DNA of 10,115 nucleotides from JAIXWP01 sp044371755 (GTDB lineage: Bacteria > Bacteroidota > Bacteroidia > Flavobacteriales_D > Sanyastnellaceae): contig JBILSZ010000098.1 of the NCBI GenBank assembly GCA_044371755.1, forward strand, positions 1 through 10,115. The letters are read 5' to 3'. The position numbers were made by a program, and so were the translations under genes. Under the pieces are notes generated by a model. The model saw only the letters and a program-made list of their open reading frames with translations. It had not been told where the DNA came from and ran no database searches. Positions 1-6,009 of the stretch are shown piece by piece; positions within the stretch are counted from its first letter, which is position 1, and each line of letters opens with the position of its first letter.

Positions 1-2850
1 GGGGGCACCACTTTCGTTCAAGAAGCAACAGCAACCGATAATGATTACACTACAACCTCCAACCTCGGTGTGATTTGCACCTATACCGCTTCAAATGCAG
101 ACAACTTCTTTTTCGATGATTTCTATTTCGGTGATTTTATTATTGATACTACCGCGCCCACTGTGACTTCCGCTCAGGCTATCAACGCCAATCAACTGGA
201 AGTACTATTCTCTGAAGCCGTTAGTGCTGCTGCTTCTACTATCACCAACTACCAAGTGACTGGCAATATCAACCCAACCTCAGCAACTATCAGTGGTGGA
301 AATCCAGCTCTCGTTACACTTACTTTTGCTAACTCATTTGCGCCAAATACGAATTTAAATTTAAGTGTTTCCAACATCCAAGATATCGCCGGAAACACAA
401 TGATTGCAGCCAACATACCATTCTTATTTTTCGTGCCTGCTACACCGAACGTTCGTTCGGTTGTTTTCAACGAAATACTCGCAGATCCCACACCATCTGC
501 AGGTTTACCTGAAGTCGAATTCGTAGAATTGCACAATCCGACCAACGAAGTATTCAATCTCGAAAACTGGACATTCGTAAACTCAACGACCGCAAAAGTA
601 CTTCCATCCTACAACCTCCCTCCCAATGGCTTTGTCATCCTAACCGATGTCAACAACATCGGACAATTCACTAATGTAATAGGAATCACCTCTTTCACAG
701 CGCTCACCAACTCTACAGATAGCCTCACATTACTTGACAATTCCGGCAATATCATCGACATCCTTGTTTACTCCGACGATTGGTTCGCCACAAGTGAAAA
801 GGCCGAGGGTGGTTGGACTTTAGAACAAATCAATCCATTATTACCTTGTAGCACTGCCTCCAATTGGGCAGAAAGCACTGCGCCAAATGGCGGAACACCA
901 GAAATTCAAAATAGCATTTTCAATAACTCGCCAGACACCTCCGCGCCTCAAATCATTAGCTCTGGGGATACCTCACCAAACAGCATTTCCATTGTTTTCA
1001 ATGAAACAATGGAAACTGAACTTTCGAACATCACAGTCACCATTGAACCCAATCAAGGAAACATCACACTAGAATGGATTAACGTTCAAACCTTGTCAAT
1101 TCAAACCGAACAAACATTCGGTATTGGTCAATTCTATGAAATTAGTATTTCTGGACCGAATGATTGCTCGGGAAACTTGTTAGAGCCTGTGATCATCCCT
1201 TTCATTATCGGCTTCGAACCTGAAGTTGGAGATATCATCATCACAGAAATAATGGCAGCTCCTTCCTCCACAATCGGCTTGTACCGCGCAGAATACGTGG
1301 AAATATTTAATAAATCCAATAAAGTACTCGACATCTCTGATTTAGTGCTAAACAGCGGATCTTTTCTTTTACCTAAACTGATTTTACCTGGTGCCTATCT
1401 GACATTGGCAAATGTTACAAATGTTGACAACCTCTCGAACATCACAAACATCGCCTATATGCTCGGTTTTCCTGGGCTCACCAATAGCGGCACCACCCTC
1501 ACGCTTGCACATCCCTCTAGTGGTATTTTAGATGAAATCACATATTCAGATGATTGGTACAACGACTCTTCAAAAGACGACGGTGGTTGGTCGCTAGAAT
1601 TAATCAATACCGACGATCCATGCAGCAGTGCCGATAACTGGAGCGCCTCAATAGATGTTGGAGGTGGCACGCCTGGAGCACAAAACAGTATTTTCGATGA
1701 CTCCCCCGATACGCAAGCCCCACAAATAGTAAATGTTTTTACAGGAGGACCCTTTGCTGTGATAATTGAATTCAACGAGCCATTAAGCAGTGCGGCTCTA
1801 TTCGAGTTTTTCTGGATCGTAGACGGTCAGCAAGTAATCCCCTCGAGTGCATCGTTCACAGATAATAGTAACACAGCCATCGTTATCAATATCGCTGGCA
1901 GCGTAGCCTCACAAGTCTACAACTTCACACTAAGCTCTATCCAAGACTGTTGGGGCAATGTCGCCAATAATCTATCAGGCATATATGCCATCTCAGAGCC
2001 AGCGATTGCAGGAGATATTATTATCAATGAAATCTTATCCGACCCATTCACGGGGGGTGCAGATTTTATAGAACTTTACAATAAATCCGATAAAGTCATT
2101 GGCCTCATAGACTGGGCGCTTGCTATCGAAGACGACGGAGTTATAACCACTCCAGATGTATTGACCGAACAAGGAGTCATCCTTCTACCTAAGCAGTATG
2201 TTGTTATCACCGAAGATGGTTCTGAACTAACACAGTTCTACCCATTTACGAAAACAGATCGCATACTTCGAGTTTTGGATATGCCCACATATAATAACGC
2301 CGAAGGAACAGTTGTGCTTCTTTTGCCCGATGGCACTGTTAGTGATCGAGTAGCTTACACAGAGGAAATGCATTTTGTCTTACTCGATGATTTAGACGGT
2401 GTATCACTTGAACGTATAGATCCAGCGCGCCCGGCAAGCGATGTCACCAACTGGGGTTCCGCTGCAGAGAGCCAAGGATTTGCAACACCTGGTTATCAAA
2501 ATTCCCAAGCACTCGCAGCCATTCTCGGAGATGAAGACATCAATGTTTTCCCTGAAATATTCTCCCCAGACAATGATGGATTTCAAGACGTAGTGACCTT
2601 CACATTTCAAAATACCAAACCAGGCATGGTCGGTAATATTTATATTTTCGATAGCAATGGAAGACAAGTATTACATCTCTTAAAAAACTCACTCATAGGT
2701 GAAAATAGCAGTGTTAGTTGGGATGGCAGAACGGTTGATAACGGCCTTGCACCTATTGGAATCTACATCGTCTATATCGAAGTTTTCGATGAAAATGGAA
2801 ACACTTCCAAAATTAAAAAGACCTGCGTACTCGCCCATCAGCTCGACTAG
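1..2850 (+). CDS. Large secreted surface protein with three Ig-like/lamin-tail modules and a C-terminal Ig-like sorting domain (5' end missing)
   Basis: The frame is open from base 1, so this is the C-terminal 949 residues of a longer protein. The GTG at 70 is only an internal valine, because in-frame coding sequence with the same character precedes it. Residues 1-48 look like the end of an upstream beta-rich domain (DNFFFDDFYFGD). Then come three repeats of an Ig-like domain of the SbsA/Big_5 kind (starting at DTTAPT, DTSAPQ and DTQAPQ) followed by a lamin-tail domain (about residues 151-305, 410-565 and 671-836). Lamin-tail hallmarks are NEILADP/TEIMAAP/NEILSDP, FVELHN/YVEIFN/FIELYN and GGWTLEQIN-like strings. 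The last ~100 residues begin FSPDNDGFQD and contain SWDGRTVDNG and GIYIVYIE, which resembles the FlgD-like/gliding-motility C-terminal domains of Bacteroidota exoproteins. Secretion by the type IX system is inferred; the N-terminal signal peptide is outside the window. The next gene starts directly after the stop. The exact role is unknown, perhaps adhesion or an envelope function. Confidence 0.88.
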   Translation, partial: GGTTFVQEATATDNDYTTTSNLGVICTYTASNADNFFFDDFYFGDFIIDTTAPTVTSAQAINANQLEVLFSEAVSAAASTITNYQVTGNINPTSATISGGNPALVTLTFANSFAPNTNLNLSVSNIQDIAGNTMIAANIPFLFFVPATPNVRSVVFNEILADPTPSAGLPEVEFVELHNPTNEVFNLENWTFVNSTTAKVLPSYNLPPNGFVILTDVNNIGQFTNVIGITSFTALTNSTDSLTLLDNSGNIIDILVYSDDWFATSEKAEGGWTLEQINPLLPCSTASNWAESTAPNGGTPEIQNSIFNNSPDTSAPQIISSGDTSPNSISIVFNETMETELSNITVTIEPNQGNITLEWINVQTLSIQTEQTFGIGQFYEISISGPNDCSGNLLEPVIIPFIIGFEPEVGDIIITEIMAAPSSTIGLYRAEYVEIFNKSNKVLDISDLVLNSGSFLLPKLILPGAYLTLANVTNVDNLSNITNIAYMLGFPGLTNSGTTLTLAHPSSGILDEITYSDDWYNDSSKDDGGWSLELINTDDPCSSADNWSASIDVGGGTPGAQNSIFDDSPDTQAPQIVNVFTGGPFAVIIEFNEPLSSAALFEFFWIVDGQQVIPSSASFTDNSNTAIVINIAGSVASQVYNFTLSSIQDCWGNVANNLSGIYAISEPAIAGDIIINEILSDPFTGGADFIELYNKSDKVIGLIDWALAIEDDGVITTPDVLTEQGVILLPKQYVVITEDGSELTQFYPFTKTDRILRVLDMPTYNNAEGTVVLLLPDGTVSDRVAYTEEMHFVLLDDLDGVSLERIDPARPASDVTNWGSAAESQGFATPGYQNSQALAAILGDEDINVFPEIFSPDNDGFQDVVTFTFQNTKPGMVGNIYIFDSNGRQVLHLLKNSLIGENSSVSWDGRTVDNGLAPIGIYIVYIEVFDENGNTSKIKKTCVLAHQLD
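145..2508 (+). repeat. Three tandem Ig-like + lamin-tail protein modules (about 258-267 codons each)
   Basis: Module starts fall at about 145, 934 and 1708. The second and third starts are exactly 774 bases (258 codons) apart. The junctions of modules 1/2 and 2/3 carry nearly the same peptide, QNSIFxxSPDTxAPQI, at 907 and 1681. Modules 1 and 2 also share YSDDW(F/Y), GGW(T/S)LE, INxxxPCSxAxNW and GGTP. Module 3 is more diverged (shorter lamin-tail start, ending NWGSAAESQGFATPGYQNSQ). Codons differ between copies, so this is an old duplication of a protein unit and not a recent DNA repeat. Confidence 0.8.
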
Positions 2851-3477
2851 ATGTATATTATCAAAACACCCAATATACTTCAACCAATTGTCTCAGACTT
2901 GCTCTGGTCGGTGCATACTTTCGAGCGCGAAGTATTCCTCACCTTCGACGATGGGCCCACTCCCGAAATAACCGAACGAACGCTCGATTTGCTTGCAAAG
3001 CACCATGCAAAAGCTACATTCTTTTGTTTGGGGAAAAATGTTGAGGCATATCCACATATCTTTCAGCGCATCAAAGACGATGGACACACCATAGGAAATC
3101 ATACACATGATCATCTCAATGGCCGCAAGACAAGCCACTTTGCATACTTAAGGAATATCGCTAAAGCGGAAAGAATTTTCTCATCGCCTTACTTCAGACC
3201 ACCTTATGGTAAAATCACTCGTGCTCAAATTGCATCACTCAAATCAAAATACCGCATCGTGATGTGGGATATCATTACAGGTGACTTTGATCCGAAACTT
3301 TCTGCTACCAAGGTTTTGAAAAATGTCGTTGATAATGTGCAGCAAGGGAGCATCATTGTATTTCATGATAGTTTCAAAGCAGCGCCACGCATGCTACCAG
3401 CGCTCGAACAAACTCTCATAATTTTAAAACAGCGTGGCTACAAATGCTCCCCCCTTCCTGCCATTGATTTGGATTGA
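2851..3477 (+). CDS. Polysaccharide deacetylase family protein (NodB homology domain)
   Basis: A 208-residue metal-dependent carbohydrate deacetylase of the NodB/CE4 family, which removes N- or O-acetyl groups from chitooligosaccharides, peptidoglycan or exopolysaccharides. All five family motifs are visible: TFDDGP (31-36, catalytic base and metal Asp at 33-34), HTHDH (84-88, metal His84 and His88), RPPYGK (116-121), the MWDIITGDFD region (138-147), and IVFHDS (169-174, His172). The protein is little more than the catalytic domain. The N-terminus (MYIIKTPNILQPIVSDLLWS) has no clear signal peptide or membrane anchor, so a cytoplasmic location or an unusual export route must be considered. The ATG directly follows the TAG of the surface-protein gene with no spacer and no Shine-Dalgarno sequence, which suggests translational coupling. 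The natural substrate cannot be read from the sequence. Family assignment is firm. Confidence 0.93.
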   Translation: MYIIKTPNILQPIVSDLLWSVHTFEREVFLTFDDGPTPEITERTLDLLAKHHAKATFFCLGKNVEAYPHIFQRIKDDGHTIGNHTHDHLNGRKTSHFAYLRNIAKAERIFSSPYFRPPYGKITRAQIASLKSKYRIVMWDIITGDFDPKLSATKVLKNVVDNVQQGSIIVFHDSFKAAPRMLPALEQTLIILKQRGYKCSPLPAIDLD

Positions 3478-3479
3478 GC

Positions 3480-3487
3480 TATATTTG
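3480..3487 (+). promoter_or_regulatory. Possible -7 promoter element (TATATTTG) just upstream of rsmA
   Basis: TATATTTG matches the Bacteroidota housekeeping -7 consensus TAnnTTTG and ends four bases before the rsmA ATG at 3492. A -33 TTG at the usual 17-23 base spacing is not present (only CTG at 3458-3460, spacer 19; the nearer TTG at 3464-3466 leaves 13 bases). If active, transcription would start at or very near the ATG, giving a leaderless message. The match to an eight-base degenerate motif could be chance. Confidence 0.35.
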
Positions 3488-3491
3488 TAAA

Positions 3492-4262
3492 ATGCACGTC
3501 AAACCAAAAAAGCATCTTGGCCAACACTTTCTGAGAAATCCTGAAATTTGCGAACGTATTGCAGCAGCAATGACGGGATACGGAAATTACAACACGATTC
3601 TCGAAATCGGTCCAGGCACGGGCGCTCTCACGGCTTGGTTGTTAAGATTGAAAACGTATACCACGTATGTAGCAGAAATAGACACCGAGTCTGTAGACTA
3701 TCTCCGTGCATACTACCCCGAACTTCGTGATCGAATTATTACCAAAGACTTTCTGCAACTGCCTTTACATGATATGTTTGAAGGACAGCTCGCAATCGCT
3801 GGAAATTTTCCTTACAATATTTCATCGCAAATACTCTTCAAAATATTAGACCACAAGGAACAAATTCCCGAAATGGTCGGCATGTTCCAAAAAGAAGTGG
3901 CCATGCGTGCAGCCGGTTCCCCAGGCTCCAAAGATTATGGAATCCTATCGGTTTTGTTACAAGCATACTACGATGCAGAATATCTTTTCACCGTAGATGA
4001 GCATGAATTCGATCCACCACCCAAAGTAAAAAGTGGCGTCATTCGTATCCAACGCAAACCCGAACAACCATTCGGTTGTGATGAAAAAAAATTCAAACTC
4101 GTTGTCAAAACAGCATTTAATCAACGGAGAAAAATGCTTCGTGGTTCTATAAAATCACTTCTAAATCCGAATGTGGACATCACGCTGCCCGTCTTTACTA
4201 TGCGCCCCGAACAATTAAGCGTTCAAGAATTCAAAGATCTTACAAACTTGCTGTACTCATGA
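3492..4262 (+). CDS. rsmA: 16S rRNA (adenine(1518)-N(6)/adenine(1519)-N(6))-dimethyltransferase RsmA (KsgA)
   Basis: This enzyme uses S-adenosylmethionine to dimethylate two adjacent adenines in the 3' terminal hairpin of 16S rRNA during late small-subunit assembly. The 256-residue product has the usual family length. The N-terminus carries KKHLGQHFL (6-14). The SAM-binding motif I is LEIGPGTGALT (37-47), followed by an acidic ribose-binding position around AEID (61-64). The adenine-methylase signature NFPYNISSQILFK lies at 105-117, FQKEVAMR at 132-139, and the C-terminal AFNQRRKMLRGSIK at 208-221. I chose the ATG at 3492 because it gives the family-typical MHVKPKKHLGQHFL start. An in-frame TTG at 3474 would add six unlikely residues and overlap the upstream gene. 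Only 14 bases separate it from the deacetylase stop. Its TGA overlaps the next gene's ATG. Confidence 0.97.
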   Translation: MHVKPKKHLGQHFLRNPEICERIAAAMTGYGNYNTILEIGPGTGALTAWLLRLKTYTTYVAEIDTESVDYLRAYYPELRDRIITKDFLQLPLHDMFEGQLAIAGNFPYNISSQILFKILDHKEQIPEMVGMFQKEVAMRAAGSPGSKDYGILSVLLQAYYDAEYLFTVDEHEFDPPPKVKSGVIRIQRKPEQPFGCDEKKFKLVVKTAFNQRRKMLRGSIKSLLNPNVDITLPVFTMRPEQLSVQEFKDLTNLLYS

Positions 4263-4708
4263 ATATCGAAAAATTCAACGTTCGTGCATACCTCATCTTA
4301 TATAATGATAATGATGAAATTCTCTTATCCGATGAATTGATTGCTGGAAAAAAATACACCAAATTCCCAGGTGGGGGAGTAGAATTCGGAGAAGGAATTG
4401 AAGATGCCATACGTAGAGAAGCCATAGAAGAGCTAGGCCAAGAAGTGGAAATAATTCAACACATTTATACAACAGGTTTTTTTGTAGAATCCACTTTTCG
4501 ACCCGGTCACCAAGTAATTTCTGTTTACTATCAAGTCCAATTGATCGAGCCTCCCAAATTTCGGATAGCCACTTCGAAGTTCGACTTCAACACAGACACT
4601 CACGCCACAGAGAGCTTTAGATGGGCAAAACTTGCAACCATTCATCCTAATGAACTTTCTTTTGTTGCTGACAAGTTTCTGTTGAACCTTCTCCAGGAGG
4701 CACAGTAA
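4259..4708 (+). CDS. NUDIX hydrolase
   Basis: A 149-residue single-domain NUDIX protein, a family that hydrolyses nucleoside diphosphates linked to another moiety (for example damaged nucleotides, nucleotide sugars or ADP-ribose). The Nudix box is clear at residues 39-60: Gly39, Glu45, then REAIEELG with Arg53, Glu54, Glu57 and Glu58 as the metal-binding core. The residue after Gly60 is Gln where a hydrophobic residue is usual. The preceding KFPGGGVEFGE is the standard lead-in strand. Substrate specificity cannot be told. The start ATG overlaps the rsmA stop in the ATGA arrangement, so the two are probably translated together. The last 62 bases overlap, tail-to-tail, a small gene on the other strand. 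Confidence 0.93.
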   Translation: MNIEKFNVRAYLILYNDNDEILLSDELIAGKKYTKFPGGGVEFGEGIEDAIRREAIEELGQEVEIIQHIYTTGFFVESTFRPGHQVISVYYQVQLIEPPKFRIATSKFDFNTDTHATESFRWAKLATIHPNELSFVADKFLLNLLQEAQ

Positions 4709-4877
4709 TTCCCATTCCCGTTATCGCATTTCTGATAAACTGCTTCTCATAATGGCGGTTGCGGCGGCTCTTTTTAGCGTCGGCACGCTTTCCATTGCGC
4801 TTATCCCTCACTATTTCCCCTAATCGGTTCAAGTCGTCCAAATCCTCTATTTCATTTGGTGAATTTCGTCTCGCCAT
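4647..4877 (-). CDS. Small, strongly basic hypothetical protein
   Basis: Reading leftward from the ATG at 4877, this encodes 76 residues. The N-terminal part is acidic (EIEDLDDLNRLGEI), followed by a Lys/Arg-rich stretch (DKRNGKRADAKKSRRNRHYE, residues 24-43) and KQFIRNAI. The composition suggests an RNA-, DNA- or ribosome-binding protein, but I recognise no named family. Supporting its reality: it fills almost the whole gap between the NUDIX and acyltransferase genes, has no rival gene there, and has a protein-like charge pattern. Against: it is short, has no ribosome-binding site, and its last ~20 residues (GEGSTETCQQQKKVH end) lie opposite the NUDIX 3' end and look less natural. It is divergent from the acyltransferase gene. 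No signal peptide or membrane segment is seen. Confidence 0.55.
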   Translation of the reverse strand: MARRNSPNEIEDLDDLNRLGEIVRDKRNGKRADAKKSRRNRHYEKQFIRNAITGMGITVPPGEGSTETCQQQKKVH

Positions 4878-4985
4878 GATTTCTTAACATTGCATTTTTG
4901 AGTCGCTTATTGCCTCAATATTACTTTCTCATTATCTTTACATTGCTGAATCGTATCCTCAGACAAGTAATATTACCACAACCTT
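4878..4985. promoter_or_regulatory. Divergent intergenic region between the small basic gene and the acyltransferase gene
   Basis: These 108 AT-rich bases separate the starts of the minus-strand small gene and the plus-strand acyltransferase. The rightward side contains a plausible promoter (see 4910-4940). Leftward, only a weak near-match to TAnnTTTG is seen (TAATATTG, the reverse complement of 4916-4923). No Shine-Dalgarno sequence, hairpin terminator or RNA gene is apparent. Confidence 0.5.
4910..4940 (+). promoter_or_regulatory. Putative promoter for the acyltransferase gene
   Basis: TTG at 4910-4912 and TATCTTTA at 4933-4940 are separated by 20 bases. This fits the Bacteroidota -33 TTG / -7 TAnnTTTG arrangement, with one mismatch at the last -7 base. 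Transcription would begin around 4945, leaving an untranslated leader of about 40 bases before the ATG at 4986. Confidence 0.42.
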
Positions 4986-5957
4986 ATGTCTTTCGCCCGA
5001 TTAAAGAATATTGATCTCTTCAAAGGAAACTTGGTAATTCTTGTCATTGTCGGCCACATCATCCAAGGTGGAATCGACTCCAATTTCTCTCGTTATCTCA
5101 TATACAGCTTTCATATGCCCGTATTTGTTGGGATAAGCGGTGTGCTTTTTAATATAAAGTATATCAACGAAATCAATGTTCAACAGCTCTTTAAAAAATA
5201 TGCTTTTCGCCTCTTGTTGCCTTGGGCGCTGGCGGTGACGTTTTATTATTTCTTCACGCTCTATCAATTTTCAGAAACGTTTTCCGTCTCAAGTTTCATT
5301 AGAGCTTTCGTATTTCCATATTATCACCTTTGGTTCATCCCGGCTTTCCTAAGCTGGGTCGTCTTTACCTGGGGGTTAAAAAAATTAAAAGTATCAAATG
5401 ACAAACTCCTTGCGATAAGCGCCGCCCTTTCGCTCGTATCAACGGTACTTTTGAAATACCCTGAGCTAATTTCACCAAATTTCTCTACCCCAGATATTTT
5501 GAAAGCTCTAATCCGATCATATGGACCTCATTTCTATTTCTTCTTCGTTCTCGGTATTTATTTAAAAAATAAGACGCTCGATCAAATAAACCTCTTGAAT
5601 TATATATTCCCTATAATCGGACTGGTCATCACCATTTATCTCTATTACTATCCGAATTCCTCGATTTCCTTCATCAACTTCTTCTTGTTTAATGGCTTCA
5701 TCATCAATCTTATTTTAAAAATCGCAACAAAAAATCTTGTCAGGAGCAACCCATTTATGGAATGGCTTGGAGTTCACTCTTTGGCCATTTACCTATGGCA
5801 CGTTCTGCCGATCGGTCTTTGCCACATCGTTTTCGGCACTGACAATCTCAACATGTTCTACATAATTGTTGCGCTATTACAAGTTTCACTAATGATATCA
5901 TATCTATATCTCGTCAAAGTAGACTTCTTGAGAAAGTACGTCTTTGGCTTGCCATAG
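4986..5957 (+). CDS. Acyltransferase 3 family integral membrane protein
   Basis: A 323-residue polytopic inner-membrane protein of the acyltransferase-3 family (PF01757), whose members move acetyl or other acyl groups onto sugars of lipopolysaccharide, exopolysaccharide, peptidoglycan or small molecules. The N-terminal signature is R-x3-IDLFKGNLVILVIVGH (His24), followed by the second conserved stretch SFHMPVFVGISGVLF (41-55, His43). Next come YHLWFIPAFLSW (113-124) and, near the C-terminus, LGVHSLAIYLWHVLP (261-275), which matches the family's late G-x2-SLxIYxxH pattern. About ten hydrophobic segments are visible and no soluble SGNH domain is attached. It stands as a single gene with its own probable promoter and a divergent small neighbour, so its acceptor molecule cannot be inferred from context. 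The start ATG gives the expected short cytoplasmic N-terminus. No Shine-Dalgarno sequence is present. Confidence 0.9.
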   Translation: MSFARLKNIDLFKGNLVILVIVGHIIQGGIDSNFSRYLIYSFHMPVFVGISGVLFNIKYINEINVQQLFKKYAFRLLLPWALAVTFYYFFTLYQFSETFSVSSFIRAFVFPYYHLWFIPAFLSWVVFTWGLKKLKVSNDKLLAISAALSLVSTVLLKYPELISPNFSTPDILKALIRSYGPHFYFFFVLGIYLKNKTLDQINLLNYIFPIIGLVITIYLYYYPNSSISFINFFLFNGFIINLILKIATKNLVRSNPFMEWLGVHSLAIYLWHVLPIGLCHIVFGTDNLNMFYIIVALLQVSLMISYLYLVKVDFLRKYVFGLP

Positions 5958-5997
5958 TAGCATACCGCCTTATTCAAGTCACCAGCTTCATTAGCAC

Positions 5998-6005
5998 TAT
6001 CTTTG
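5998..6005 (+). promoter_or_regulatory. Probable -7 promoter element (TATCTTTG) of dnaG
   Basis: A perfect TAnnTTTG match in the 52-base gap between the acyltransferase and dnaG, ending four bases before the GTG start at 6010. The -33 region is weak: TTC at 5973-5975 gives a 22-base spacer. Transcription would begin at or within a few bases of the start codon, so the dnaG message may be leaderless. This same element-to-start distance is found before rsmA. Confidence 0.5.
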
Positions 6006-6009
6006 AACC

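Noticed and set aside
70..72. GTG as start codon of the lamin-tail protein
   Set aside because: The frame is open back to base 1 and the upstream residues (GGTTFVQEATATDNDYTTTS) continue the same secreted-protein character. A real start here would also leave the protein without a signal peptide.
3474..3491. TTG at 3474 as start of rsmA
   Set aside because: It would add MSYICK, which is not part of the family N-terminus, and overlap the deacetylase stop. The ATG at 3492 gives the usual short lead to KKHLGQHFL.
4721..4738. Inverted repeat TTATC-N8-GATAA just after the NUDIX stop, as a terminator
   Set aside because: Only five weak pairs, no T-run follows on either strand, and it lies inside the minus-strand small gene.
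4986..5957. Recent horizontal transfer of the acyltransferase gene from its AT-rich second half
   Set aside because: Spot checks by eye gave mixed composition (about 45% GC in one 60-base line, about 32% in another), which hydrophobic codons rich in A/T explain. No repeats, tRNA or mobile genes flank it.
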